Of a stretch of DNA of 64,000 bases, positions 16,625 to 25,119 are shown in pieces. The notes under the pieces are model-generated. The model had not been told where the DNA came from and did not search any database. It saw only the letters and a list, made by a program, of their open reading frames with translations. Made by a program: the position numbers and the translations under genes. The DNA is from an uncultured Acetatifactor sp. (GTDB lineage: Bacteria; Bacillota; Clostridia; Lachnospirales; Lachnospiraceae), in NCBI GenBank assembly GCA_910584235.1, contig CAJTZD010000003.1, positions 62,001 to 126,000 of the forward strand, written 5' to 3'. Positions within the stretch are counted from its first letter, which is position 1. Each line of letters opens with the position of its first letter.

Positions 16625-18652
16625 TTAAAGTTCCTCCAGCGCCGTCTCGGTCTCCACAAGCCGCTCCAGCAGGGACTCCTGGCTGTGCTCCTCCGCGTCC
16701 AGCTGCTCCTGCAGCTCCATCAGCTTCTCATAATCCGTGGCAAGGTCAGGATCCATCATGCGGAGCTTCAGTTCCGCCGCCCGTTCCTCGCTCTGCGCCA
16801 GCTGTCCCTCGTATTTTTCCTTTTGTTTGGTCAGGCGGGACTTTATCTTTGCAGGGCTGTAGTAAGCCTTTTTGTTAAAAACATCGGCTATGGTGGGGTT
16901 GTTCAGCGCCGCCCTTGTCCCGCCGCCCTGTCCGGAACCGCCATTTAGTCCGGCCCTGCCGCCTGACCCGCTTCCGCCGCCCTGTCCGGATCTGCCGTTT
17001 GCGGCCGGGCCGTCCCCGCCCCGCAAAAGGGCCTGGCGCTTTTCCTTTTCGTGAAGATAATCCTCGTAAGGGTATGGGTACTGGGTCACCTCCCCTTTCT
17101 CGAATTCCAGAATCCCGGTGGCGATCTGGCGGATGAAATACCGGTCGTGGGACACGAACAGCACGGTCCCCGTAAAGGCTCCCAGCATCTGCTCCAGAGC
17201 CTCCTTGCCCACAATGTCCATATGGTTGGTGGGCTCGTCCAAAATCAGCAGGTTTGGCCTGGTCTGGAACATCTTACACAGGGCCAGGCGCACCCGCTCG
17301 CCGCCGGAGAGCTGCCCCATCTTCTTCTCCACATCCTCCCCGGAGAACAAAAAGCTCCCCAGGGCGCCCCGGACCTGCTCCCGCACAAGCCTAGGGTATT
17401 CCTCCCAGAAGTTCTCCAGCACCGTCTGCTCCGGATTCACATGGGTCTCCATGGCCTCCTGCTGGTCAAAATACCCCCATTCCACATTTGGGCCAAAAGC
17501 GTAGGTTCCGCTCAGGGACTTTACGGTCCCTGTCAGGGTCTTTAACAGGGTGGATTTGCCGATGCCGTTCTCCCCGATGATGGCCAGTCTCTCCCCTTTG
17601 CGCAGGGTAAAAGAGACCTTTGACAGCTCCGCATCGTAGCCGATGCCCAGCTTCTTTGCCGTCACCACCTCCGTGTAACTCTCGATCCTTGGCTGGAACA
17701 GGGCGTGGAACACCCTTGTGTCAAAGCGCCTGGGCTTCTCTATCTTTACCATATGCTCGATCACCATGCGCTTGGAGCGGGTGGCCGCCACCTTGCTGGG
17801 GGTGTTCTTCCATTTCTCGATCCACTCCGTCAGGCGCTGTATCTCCTTTTGCTGGGCCTCGTAATCCTTTTCCTGCTTGGCCAGGGCGGCCTGCTTCTGC
17901 TCCATGAAAGCGGAGTAGTTGCCGGGGTAGCGCCGGATGCGGTGGTATTCGATCTCATAGGTCACATCGATGATCCTGTCCAGAAACATCCGGTCGTGGG
18001 ACACGATAACTACGGATCTGTCGTAATTTTTCAGATATCCCTCCAGCCATTCGATGGTGGGGAGGTCCAGGTGGTTGGTGGGCTCGTCCAATAGCATGAT
18101 ATCCGGCCTGGAAAGAAGCAGCTTGATAAAAGCCACTTTGGTCTGCTGGCCTCCGGAAAAGCTGCCGATGGGACGCTCCAAGTCTTTCAGGGCAAAGCCA
18201 AATTTCTGGAACATAATCTCCATGTCCTGCCTCCAGGTATAGCCCCCCAGGGCCTCCATCTGCTTCTGCAGCCCGTCATATTCGTGGAGCAGGGCCTTGT
18301 CCTGGCCGGACTGCAGCTTTTGCTCAATCTCTTTCATCCTGGCTTCACAGGAAAATATGGGGGCAAAGACTTTTTTGATTTCCTCCTCCACGCTGATTTC
18401 TCCGTCCGGGAAGCTGATCTGGTGCAGAAAGCCTATGCTCTGTTTTCCGGCCATGGTGATGCCGCAGGTCTCGTCGCTGTCTAAATTGTTCATATGGATG
18501 TCGCCGTTAATCAGCTTTAACAGCGTGGTCTTGCCGCAGCCATTGCGCCCCACCACGGCGATCTTCTCATTGTCCCGTATCTCAAAATTCACATCTTCCA
18601 ATATGGTGTCCGCGCCGTACTGCACCAGCGCGTGGCTAATCTGATATCTCAT
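16625..18652 (-). CDS. ABC-F family ATPase (ribosome-associated)
   Basis: About 675 residues with two ATP-binding cassettes and no membrane spans. Cassette 1 has GRNGCGKTT and SGGQQTK, cassette 2 has GENGIGKST and SGGERVR, and both have LLDEPTNHLD-type or LILDEPTNHMD Walker B motifs. The linker between them contains PSKVAATRSKR. A glycine-rich stretch of about 40 residues follows cassette 2 (about 548-590), then a C-terminal coiled coil. ABC-F proteins act on the ribosome, either as translation factors or as antibiotic protection proteins. The start at 18652 follows GGAGAGGAG. The long leader with a small ORF and a hairpin hints at attenuation control. Confidence 0.9.
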   Translation of the reverse strand: MRYQISHALVQYGADTILEDVNFEIRDNEKIAVVGRNGCGKTTLLKLINGDIHMNNLDSDETCGITMAGKQSIGFLHQISFPDGEISVEEEIKKVFAPIFSCEARMKEIEQKLQSGQDKALLHEYDGLQKQMEALGGYTWRQDMEIMFQKFGFALKDLERPIGSFSGGQQTKVAFIKLLLSRPDIMLLDEPTNHLDLPTIEWLEGYLKNYDRSVVIVSHDRMFLDRIIDVTYEIEYHRIRRYPGNYSAFMEQKQAALAKQEKDYEAQQKEIQRLTEWIEKWKNTPSKVAATRSKRMVIEHMVKIEKPRRFDTRVFHALFQPRIESYTEVVTAKKLGIGYDAELSKVSFTLRKGERLAIIGENGIGKSTLLKTLTGTVKSLSGTYAFGPNVEWGYFDQQEAMETHVNPEQTVLENFWEEYPRLVREQVRGALGSFLFSGEDVEKKMGQLSGGERVRLALCKMFQTRPNLLILDEPTNHMDIVGKEALEQMLGAFTGTVLFVSHDRYFIRQIATGILEFEKGEVTQYPYPYEDYLHEKEKRQALLRGGDGPAANGRSGQGGGSGSGGRAGLNGGSGQGGGTRAALNNPTIADVFNKKAYYSPAKIKSRLTKQKEKYEGQLAQSEERAAELKLRMMDPDLATDYEKLMELQEQLDAEEHSQESLLERLVETETALEEL

Positions 18653-18694
18653 GTTTCCGCTCCTCTCCACCCCCGCACGTTCCTCGGTACAGGG

Positions 18695-18724
18695 AAAAAG
18701 CCACAGCGGATTGGCTGCGGCTTT
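18695..18724 (-). terminator. Leader hairpin upstream of the ABC-F gene (candidate attenuator)
   Basis: On the minus strand AAAGCCGCAGC and GCTGTGGCTTT pair with one mismatch around a 6-nt loop, followed by TT, giving a five-T run. It sits 43 bp before the ABC-F start, inside its probable leader. A promoter-proximal terminator of this type is typical of attenuation. Confidence 0.55.
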
Positions 18725-18794
18725 CAAGTATCCTTATATGTCTTATCTGCTCTCCTGCATATCCGCGCCCGTCAAGGGCGGATTCCTGTCCTGT

Positions 18795-18860
18795 TCAGAC
18801 CCTGCCAAAGCCCTTTGCAGCATTCCTATTGAATTTATCCCTGATACTTTCAAATGTCAT
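18795..18860 (-). CDS. Possible leader peptide of the ABC-F gene
   Basis: This is a 21-codon minus-strand reading frame (MTFESIRDKFNRNAAKGFGR and Val, then TGA) with GAGGGAAGACA in front of its ATG. It lies between a candidate promoter (18947-18975) and the terminator-like hairpin (18695-18724). Position and ribosome site are the only evidence. The peptide has no recognised stalling motif. Confidence 0.4.
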   Translation of the reverse strand: MTFESIRDKFNRNAAKGFGRV

Positions 18861-18946
18861 TGTCTTCCCTCTTCCCGGGCTGTCGGCGGCTTCTCGTCCC
18901 GCCTGCTTTCACTGCCTCTGTCCGGCCTTGCAGGCACACTAAAGCA

Positions 18947-18975
18947 ATCATACCATATTCCAAAACAATCCGCAA
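18947..18975 (-). promoter_or_regulatory. Candidate promoter of the ABC-F leader
   Basis: Minus strand TTGCGG, 17 nt, TATGAT: a good -10 with a weak -35. It would give a leader of nearly 300 nt before ABC-F. Between this and the ispE promoter the sequence shows nothing else convincing. Confidence 0.4.
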
Positions 18976-19070
18976 CCCAAAGCGGCGTTTTTTCTGTATT
19001 TGGTACATCGTTTGATACAGCGCAAACCGCGGTCAAACCGCGATTTTCAAAACAGATATCCGTCTATCCC

Positions 19071-19099
19071 TTGACGCAGACACCGGGATTGTATATAAT
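19071..19099 (+). promoter_or_regulatory. Sigma-A promoter of ispE operon
   Basis: TTGACG, 17-nt spacer, TATAAT, 48 bp upstream of the ispE ATG, which has GGAGGG in front of it. Confidence 0.8.
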
Positions 19100-19146
19100 T
19101 CAATACAAAAGAATCGTTCCGGAGTATTCTTTGCGGAGGGACGTAA

Positions 19147-20001
19147 ATGAACGATTATCGGATAAAGGCATATGCCAAGGTCAATCTGGGGCTGGATGTG
19201 CTGCGGCGTCTGGAAAACGGATACCATCAGGTAAAGATGATCATGCAGAGCATCGGGCTTCATGACGAGCTGACGCTGGAGAAAGCACAAAGCGGCATCT
19301 CCATCACCACTGACGCGGCGGGACTTTCCACCGGGGAAGACAATCTCATCTGGCGGGCCGCAAAACTCATGCAGGATAAGTACGGCGCTTTCGGCATCCG
19401 TATCCATCTGTGCAAAAATATCCCCATTGCCGCCGGCATGGCGGGCGGCAGCACAGATGCTGCGGCTGTTATGAAAGGAATCAATCATTTATACGGTCTG
19501 GGGATTTCCCTTTCACGGCTCATGGAGGACGGCGTATCCATCGGTGCGGACGTGCCCTACTGTATCTTAGGCGGCACAGCCCTGGCAGAGGGCATCGGGG
19601 AACGGCTGACCCCTCTCCCTCCCCTGCCCCTGTGTCATATCCTCATCGCAAAACCGGATATCAGCGTATCCACAAAAGATGTCTACCAGCATCTGGACGC
19701 GGAGGGCATCCAAAGTCACCCTGACATAGACAGCATGGCTGCGGCTCTGCGCGCAGGGCGTCTGGACGGCGTGCTGAACTGCATGGGAAACGTGCTGGAG
19801 ACAGTGACGGTTCCGGCTCATCCCGTCATAGACAGGATCAAGATAAGGATGCGGGAATTGGGCGCGGCAAACAGCCTCATGAGCGGTAGCGGTCCTACCG
19901 TATTCGCTATTTTTCAGGAGGAAGATAGGGCACAGGCAGCTCTGAACCGGTTCCGTCAGGAGGGCCTGGCCAATCAGGTATATTTGACTACATCTGTCTA
20001 A
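19147..20001 (+). CDS. ispE: 4-diphosphocytidyl-2-C-methyl-D-erythritol kinase
   Basis: IspE phosphorylates CDP-methylerythritol in the non-mevalonate isoprenoid pathway. The 284-residue protein is standard length. It begins with the family N-terminus KAYAKVNLGLDV (catalytic Lys11 region). It carries the GHMP-kinase ATP loop PIAAGMAGGSTDAAAVM (about 93-109), GADVPYC with the catalytic Asp, and MSGSGPTVFA near the C-terminus. It is the first gene of a plus-strand operon that appears to run on through gntR, a small orf, murI and a DUF1934 gene. Confidence 0.95.
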   Translation: MNDYRIKAYAKVNLGLDVLRRLENGYHQVKMIMQSIGLHDELTLEKAQSGISITTDAAGLSTGEDNLIWRAAKLMQDKYGAFGIRIHLCKNIPIAAGMAGGSTDAAAVMKGINHLYGLGISLSRLMEDGVSIGADVPYCILGGTALAEGIGERLTPLPPLPLCHILIAKPDISVSTKDVYQHLDAEGIQSHPDIDSMAAALRAGRLDGVLNCMGNVLETVTVPAHPVIDRIKIRMRELGAANSLMSGSGPTVFAIFQEEDRAQAALNRFRQEGLANQVYLTTSV

Positions 20002-20022
20002 TGCATAGAATGGAGGATCCAT

Positions 20023-20700
20023 ATGCAAACTGATTTTCAAGCAGATCTACCGTTACGGGATGTGGTTTTCAATACATTGCGCCAGGCCATTCTCACCGGG
20101 GAACTGAGGCCCGGAGAGCGTCTGATGGAACTCCATCTGGCGGACAGGCTGGGGGTCAGCCGCACGCCGGTGAGAGAGGCCATCCGCAGACTGGAGTTGG
20201 AGGGACTTGTCACCATGATTCCCAGGCGGGGCGCCGTGGTGGCGGAAATTACGGAAAAAGGCATGAGCGACGTGCTGGAAGTCCGCCGTACTCTGGATGC
20301 GCTCTGCGCGGAACTGGCCTGCGACCGCATCACAGAGGAAAGTCTTTCCCGGCTACAGAAAGCCTGCAGCCATTTCGAGCAGTGCGTAGCCGCGGGGACC
20401 GCCAAGAAAATCGCCCAGGCTGACGTAGCTCTGCACGATATCATCGTACAGGCCACCGGGAATCAGCGCCTGATCCAGATGGTAAACAATCTCTCCGAGC
20501 AGATGTACCGGTATCGTTTCGAATACATCAAGGACAGCAGTCAGCATGAAATCCTGGTGAGAGAGCATAGAATCATTTATGAGAGCATTGTAAACAAGGA
20601 CAAAGACACGGCGGCGGCGGCGGCGAAGCTCCACATTGACAATCAGAAAAAAGCCATTATGCGCCAGATTCGCCTGGAGGCCCGCAGCGGTGCCGGCTGA
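20023..20700 (+). CDS. GntR family regulator with FCD domain
   Basis: This 225-residue regulator has an N-terminal winged helix (RDVVFNTLRQAILTGEL, RLGVSRTPVREAIRRLE) and an all-helical FCD ligand domain with the metal/ligand histidines (ADVALHDIIVQATGN, HRIIYESI). The FadR/VanR subgroup senses small organic acids; the ligand here is unknown. It starts 21 nt after ispE with GGAGG ahead of the ATG. Linkage to ispE is conserved in many Lachnospiraceae as far as I recall. Confidence 0.9.
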   Translation: MQTDFQADLPLRDVVFNTLRQAILTGELRPGERLMELHLADRLGVSRTPVREAIRRLELEGLVTMIPRRGAVVAEITEKGMSDVLEVRRTLDALCAELACDRITEESLSRLQKACSHFEQCVAAGTAKKIAQADVALHDIIVQATGNQRLIQMVNNLSEQMYRYRFEYIKDSSQHEILVREHRIIYESIVNKDKDTAAAAAKLHIDNQKKAIMRQIRLEARSGAG

Positions 20701-20804
20701 GCAGGCCTGCGCTGCAAAGCGGCCCCGGCAAATAAATGCGCCGGCAAGTATAGCGGCACGCAAAAAAGGCAATACTCCTCAAAAAGCAAAAAAGAGGAGA
20801 TTGC

Positions 20805-21098
20805 ATGAAAAAGAAATGGATAGGAATCCGTGCGGCCGCAGGATTATGCGCCGCGCTTGGCTGGTGGGGACTGCTTTATCCGGAACTTGCACTGACGCCT
20901 GACACCGTAAAAATCAGCGCGGAGGATGAGAAAGGGACTGCCCTCTCCCAGACTTCGGAATGGAGTTTTGACAGCAGCCTGTATCTCGATCTGCTGCAGG
21001 CAGACCGGGAACAGATTACATTCCGCAGCAGAGTGTTTGCGGAGATTGGTTTACTTTGGGAGGCTTTTCATGGCAGAAACGGAACGGAGACAAAATAG
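20805..21098 (+). CDS. Small secreted or membrane-anchored protein of unknown function
   Basis: This is a 97-residue protein with a basic start and one hydrophobic segment (KKKWIGIRAAAGLCAALGWW), then an acidic extracellular-type tail. GAGGAG lies 8 nt before the ATG. Its 3' end overlaps the start of murI by 29 bp in another frame, which suggests translational coupling. I do not recognise the family. A single-pass membrane protein is also possible, since no clear cleavage site is visible. Confidence 0.7.
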   Translation: MKKKWIGIRAAAGLCAALGWWGLLYPELALTPDTVKISAEDEKGTALSQTSEWSFDSSLYLDLLQADREQITFRSRVFAEIGLLWEAFHGRNGTETK

Positions 21099-21924
21099 AA
21101 CGCTTCCTGACAGGGACGCCCCCATCGGCGTATTCGATTCCGGTGTGGGCGGTCTTACTGTGGTGCGGGAAATCATGCGGCAGATTCCAAATGAGAAAAT
21201 CATTTACTTCGGCGACACTGCCCGGGTTCCCTACGGAAACAAGTCCCGGAAGACCGTCACGCGGTTTTCCCAGCAGATCGTGCGCTTCCTGCGGACCTTT
21301 CAGGTAAAGACCATCGTAGTGGCCTGCAACACCGCAAGCGCCTATGCCATGGAGGCTCTGGAGCAGGATATAGACATCCCCATCATAGGCGTGGTAAAGC
21401 CGGGAGCCCGGGCCGCCGTGTCCGCCACCGGAAACGGTCGTATCGGCGTCATTGCCACAGAAGCCACCATCGGCAGCCAGATCTACACCAAGTACATACA
21501 GGAATTAAATCAGAACATTTCCATCTACGGCAAAGCCTGCCCGCTCTTTGTACCTTTGGTGGAGGAGGGACTTTGGGAGGATCCCGTGACGGATGAGATT
21601 GCCCGCCGATATCTGACGGAGCTTATTGACATAGATATCGATACCCTGATCTTAGGCTGCACCCACTATCCGCTGATCCGCTCTACTTTGGGAAAGATTA
21701 TGGGAGAACGGGTGACTCTGGTAAACCCTGCCTATGAGACTGCAAGAGAGCTGCGGGAGCTGCTGATTCGGCACGGTCTGCTTCGCGAAGAGCCCCCTGC
21801 TCTGGGAAGCAACCGGTATCAGTTCTATATCAGCGATAAGGCGGATAAGTTCGTACATTTTGCCAATTCCATTATCAAATACGGCATTCTCTCGGCTAAG
21901 ACGGTGAATATTGAGGCTTACTAG
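21070..21924 (+). CDS. murI: Glutamate racemase
   Basis: MurI makes D-glutamate for peptidoglycan. The 284-residue protein has the paired active-site cysteines in VVACNTASAYAME and LGCTHYPLI, and the N-terminal IGVFDSGVGGLTVVRE plus YFGDTARVPYGNKS. I start it at 21070 (MAETERRQ), where GGGAGG precedes the ATG; longer readings have no ribosome site. It overlaps the preceding small gene by 29 bp and lies 71 bp before the DUF1934 gene. Confidence 0.95.
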   Translation: MAETERRQNRTLPDRDAPIGVFDSGVGGLTVVREIMRQIPNEKIIYFGDTARVPYGNKSRKTVTRFSQQIVRFLRTFQVKTIVVACNTASAYAMEALEQDIDIPIIGVVKPGARAAVSATGNGRIGVIATEATIGSQIYTKYIQELNQNISIYGKACPLFVPLVEEGLWEDPVTDEIARRYLTELIDIDIDTLILGCTHYPLIRSTLGKIMGERVTLVNPAYETARELRELLIRHGLLREEPPALGSNRYQFYISDKADKFVHFANSIIKYGILSAKTVNIEAY

Positions 21925-21995
21925 GCTCCCATGCAGCCGGCCCCGACACCGTACACAATCTTCCGGGAGTTCAATTGCCGGGAACAGGAGGTGCC

Positions 21996-22424
21996 ATGGC
22001 CCAAAAAGGGATGCTTACGCTGACCGGGAAGCAGCGGGACGAGTCCGGAGAAGAAACCGTCGTCGAAAGCCGCATGCCGGCGGACTACTATGAAAAAGAC
22101 GGCGCTTCCTATATCCTCTGCCAGGAGCTGCATGAGGATACCGGCGAAACCGTTAAAAATGTCATAAAGTACCGGGATTCCATGTTGGAGATGACCAGGC
22201 GCGGCAGCTTTCGCTCCCGCATGGTCTTTGAACCCGGAAGAACCCACCGGACAGACTATGTGACGCCTTTCGGTACCCTGTCTCTGGAGACTTCCACCCG
22301 GAAAGCCGAATTCGTCCGGCTGGACAATCTGATCAGAATCCGTCTGGAATATACGCTGGCTTCAGAGAGCCGTTTTCTATCCGACTGTACCCTGGACCTC
22401 TGTCTGTCCTTTCCGGAAGCATAA
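21996..22424 (+). CDS. DUF1934 domain protein (YwiB-like)
   Basis: This 142-residue cytoplasmic beta-barrel protein matches the DUF1934 family: TGKQRDESGEETVVES near the start, KYRDSMLEMTRRGSFRSRM and TPFGTLSLETSTRK in the middle, and LEYTLASESRFLSDCTLDL at the end. The family is lipocalin-like in fold with no settled function. The start at 21996 is set by GGAGG with a short spacer. It ends the ispE-murI run. Confidence 0.85.
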   Translation: MAQKGMLTLTGKQRDESGEETVVESRMPADYYEKDGASYILCQELHEDTGETVKNVIKYRDSMLEMTRRGSFRSRMVFEPGRTHRTDYVTPFGTLSLETSTRKAEFVRLDNLIRIRLEYTLASESRFLSDCTLDLCLSFPEA

Positions 22425-22456
22425 AGAAAAATAAGAAGCAAATGGCAGCGAAAAGC

Positions 22457-22484
22457 TAAACATTTCCATCTCTCATGCCGAAAT
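22457..22484 (+). promoter_or_regulatory. Sigma-28 (SigD)-like promoter
   Basis: TAAA, 16 nt, GCCGAAAT: close to the flagellar sigma-28 consensus TAAA-N14-16-GCCGATAT. It is about 63 bp before the ATG at 22548. A sigma-A-like TACAAT further down (about 22500) is an alternative. Confidence 0.5.
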
Positions 22485-22547
22485 AGTGAATAGATAATAG
22501 ATACAATAGAATTTTGATAAAAAATGTTTCGTTAAAAGGAGGATACT

Positions 22548-23195
22548 ATGAGTGTAAACGGAGTTACATCGAATCAGGTATCGGCTGCCTATAGCTATTC
22601 CGCTACAGAAAATGTAAAGGCCGACACAAAAGCCGCGGAGACTACCGCATCAAAAGACACTTCCAAGGCAGAAGAGAACGCTGCCGACAAGGGTGTTATA
22701 TATGAGCCTGCAGGCTCTACTGCTGCGAAACCTACTTACACGCCTGACACGAATCTGATCAACAAGATGAAAGCGGATGCGGATGCGCGCACCGCTCAGC
22801 TGCGCAGTCTGGTGGAAAAGATGATGACCGGACAGGCCACGGCTTACGGCAAGGCCAACGATATCTGGTCTTTCCTGCGTAGCGGCAATTATACCGTTGA
22901 CCCCGCCACAAAGGCTCAGGCCCAGGCTGACATTGCCGAGGACGGTTACTGGGGTGTGAATCAGACTTCCGACAGAATCATTGATTTTGCAAAGGCACTG
23001 ACCGGGGGCGATCCTGACAAGATCGAGGATATGCGTGCAGCATTTGAGAAAGGCTTCAAGAAAGCCGGCAAGACCTGGGGCGGCGACCTCCCCGATATCT
23101 CCCAGCGCACCTATAAAGCCGTCATGGAGAAATTCGACCAGATGGCTGAAGAAGCCAAGAAGACCAGTTCTACTCCGGTAGATACCGAGGCTTAA
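22548..23195 (+). CDS. Unknown Ala/Lys/Thr-rich soluble protein, possibly motility-linked
   Basis: The protein has 215 residues and no signal peptide. Residues 1-70 are disordered (Ala, Thr, Lys, Glu rich). Residues 70-205 are helical and look folded (LRSLVEKMMTGQATAYGK, EDGYWGVNQTSDRIIDFAKA, KTWGGDLPDISQRTYKAVME). AAAGGAGG precedes the ATG. I have seen similar proteins only as hypothetical in Lachnospiraceae. The sigma-28-like promoter and export-style disordered N-terminus suggest a flagellum- or surface-related protein, but this is inference. It is a single-gene unit ending in a strong terminator. Confidence 0.75.
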   Translation: MSVNGVTSNQVSAAYSYSATENVKADTKAAETTASKDTSKAEENAADKGVIYEPAGSTAAKPTYTPDTNLINKMKADADARTAQLRSLVEKMMTGQATAYGKANDIWSFLRSGNYTVDPATKAQAQADIAEDGYWGVNQTSDRIIDFAKALTGGDPDKIEDMRAAFEKGFKKAGKTWGGDLPDISQRTYKAVMEKFDQMAEEAKKTSSTPVDTEA

Positions 23196-23210
23196 GTACA
23201 TCTATATATG

Positions 23211-23244
23211 AAAAGGAGCGGTTTCCCGGAAACCGCTCCTTTTC
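23211..23244 (+). terminator. Strong intrinsic terminator
   Basis: AAAAGGAGCGGTTTC pairs with GAAACCGCTCCTTTT (short loop), ending in T-rich sequence 15 bp after the stop at 23195. Confidence 0.9.
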
Positions 23245-23246
23245 TA

Positions 23247-23480
23247 TTACGACTCGCTGTATCCCGGCACTTCGCCGGGATTGTCCTCCTGAACGCTGAC
23301 TGTGTCCAGCGCGCTCTCCACCGGCTTGACACTGCAGTTCTCCCTGGTCGTATTCACCAGCAGCACCAGATACTGACTGGCCTTTTACGGCATAGGTTTT
23401 GAACAAATGCTGTTTGCAGCGGATGGCAGCCTCCCTGGTTACGGGCCCATGGTGCATGAGCCCGTAAGTTTGGTACCCGT
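23247..23480 (-). pseudogene. Frameshifted gene remnant downstream of the SipL-like gene
   Basis: The minus strand reads a plausible protein fragment: REAAIRCKQHLFKTYAVK in one frame, then, after one extra base near 23380-23386, SQYLVLLVNTTRENCSVK in the next frame. The second frame continues to a TAA at 23247-23249. Each half is coding-like and they join at the shift. I do not recognise the family, and there is no start codon with a ribosome site. Confidence 0.4.
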
Positions 23481-23489
23481 CTGCCGCTT

Positions 23490-25040
23490 TTAGCTTCCCT
23501 TAACGATCAGCAGCTTCTGCCCTGTCTTCAGTTCATCGCTCTCCAGTCCGTTCAGATCTCTGAGAGTGTCTACAGGTATGTAGTATTGTTTTCCGATATT
23601 CCAGAGATTGTCTCCCTCTTTTACCATATAGACCACCATACCCGGCAGGCTGCTCATCTTTCCGGTATCCAGCTCCGACACATTGATGGCGCTTATGAGA
23701 TCTACGGTAACGGTTTTGAATACCACTGTCGAGAAGCTGAGCACAGCCTTTACGTCCATCTCCTCCCCGTCCAGCATGGTCACCTGGAGCTGCTCCACCT
23801 CCGCGCGGATCTCCCCCATGTCCTCGGGCGCGATATCCGGCACCTCCAGCGTATACTGATAGGGCAGGAACGCCTGCGTGCTGCCGTAGGGCGCCTCATC
23901 CTCCCCCGTGATGTAGAGGATCTTCACCTGCAGAGCGCCCTGGACCAGGATGCCGTTCTCTATGGTGCTGCGCTGCTCCAGGGTCACGCTGCCCTCGCTG
24001 TGCAAAAGCTGCAGCACCGTGCCGTCGGTCACACGGACATGATCCGTGACCTTGGTCTTGCCTGTGACTTTGGCCAATAGTCTGCGCAAATCTGCCCTGT
24101 GGCTTACCGTGCCGACTTCTTTGGACACTCCATAGAGATCGGATATGATCTCCAGCTTCTCCTCCTCATAGATACGGATGGAAATGTCCAGCACCAATTC
24201 CAGCCCTACATTGCGCTCTTCTCCGTCAAAGTCCGGGCGCACGGCCAGCTCCTGCTGCCCCAAGTGATACCGGATATCCGGCAGCATTCCCTCTCTGCAG
24301 CCATGACATTCCAGCACGCCGCTAAAGGGAACCACGGTCTCAAAGCTGCGGCAGGGATGGTCTTCCCCCTCTCCTTCGTATAAAATGAAGACATGAATAT
24401 CTCCCGAAATGGTGATTTTCTCTTCCATGACTTTAAATTCCACATCTCCCAGAGAAATGTTGTTCCAGAGAATCTGGAAAATGTTGGGGTAATTGGAGGG
24501 CAGCGCCACCTCCTCTTTCAGGCGGAAAATGTCGTTCTTCGCAATGGCGATCTGGGCCAGCTCCAGAGGCATGCGGCGGTATTCCACTTTTTCCTCCCCA
24601 TGGACGGCGATGGGCGCTTCCTCGTCATAGAGCTCCTCCACCCGGGCCGTCAGGGTAACCAGAGACTGGATGCCCAACTTGCGGGAATTGATCATATTCA
24701 TGGAGATATCCTCCACCATCCCGTCCACAGCCACGGTATCTGCAGGCGCCACACCCTGCATGTTGATCCGCTCTTCAAAGGAGAGCTTCCCCTCCAGTAC
24801 TACCAGGCTGCTTCCCTCCTCCATGGTATGGTAGAGCACTACGAAGACAAGCCTCCCCCGGACAGTGACGGAGTCCGTCCCCGGCTTGATTTCATCAATG
24901 ACCAACTCCCCTTTCTCCAGGTTCAGAGCGGCCACATCCGGCTTGTTTTCCGGAATGTTCATATCGTCCTCCAGGGTAAATTGTGTGACGGCCCGGACTC
25001 TGACGCGGTCCATATGTATATTTCTCTTTAATAACTCCAC
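23490..25040 (-). CDS. sipL: SipL-like spore coat morphogenetic protein (DUF3794 + LysM)
   Basis: About 516 residues: repeated DUF3794 beta-domains (VIDEIKPGTDSVTVRGRLVF and similar repeats near 60, 210 and 380) and a C-terminal LysM (VKEGDNLWNIGKQYYIPVD, last 45 residues). In Clostridioides difficile SipL works with SpoIVA to anchor the coat to the forespore, the job of SpoVID in Bacillus. I choose the GTG start at 25040 because GGAGG lies 8 nt upstream; the ATG at 25055 is inside that ribosome site. A sigma-E-like promoter precedes it, as expected for a mother-cell gene. Confidence 0.85.
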   Translation of the reverse strand: MELLKRNIHMDRVRVRAVTQFTLEDDMNIPENKPDVAALNLEKGELVIDEIKPGTDSVTVRGRLVFVVLYHTMEEGSSLVVLEGKLSFEERINMQGVAPADTVAVDGMVEDISMNMINSRKLGIQSLVTLTARVEELYDEEAPIAVHGEEKVEYRRMPLELAQIAIAKNDIFRLKEEVALPSNYPNIFQILWNNISLGDVEFKVMEEKITISGDIHVFILYEGEGEDHPCRSFETVVPFSGVLECHGCREGMLPDIRYHLGQQELAVRPDFDGEERNVGLELVLDISIRIYEEEKLEIISDLYGVSKEVGTVSHRADLRRLLAKVTGKTKVTDHVRVTDGTVLQLLHSEGSVTLEQRSTIENGILVQGALQVKILYITGEDEAPYGSTQAFLPYQYTLEVPDIAPEDMGEIRAEVEQLQVTMLDGEEMDVKAVLSFSTVVFKTVTVDLISAINVSELDTGKMSSLPGMVVYMVKEGDNLWNIGKQYYIPVDTLRDLNGLESDELKTGQKLLIVKGS

Positions 25041-25072
25041 GAAAAATACCTCCATATATACTCGTATAGGAA

Positions 25073-25099
25073 TATATATGAAAGTATCCGGAAAAGTAT
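25073..25099 (-). promoter_or_regulatory. Sigma-E-like sporulation promoter of sipL
   Basis: Minus strand ATA, 16 nt, CATATATA, resembling the mother-cell sigma-E pattern (ATA-N16-18-CATAcanT), 33 bp ahead of the GTG start. Confidence 0.4.
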
Positions 25100-25119
25100 G
25101 CCTCTCTGGTATGCGGCTT

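Noticed and set aside
18651..19265. 204-codon plus-strand frame in the ABC-F/ispE gap running into ispE
   Set aside because: It crosses the ispE promoter and start in another frame and has no ribosome site.
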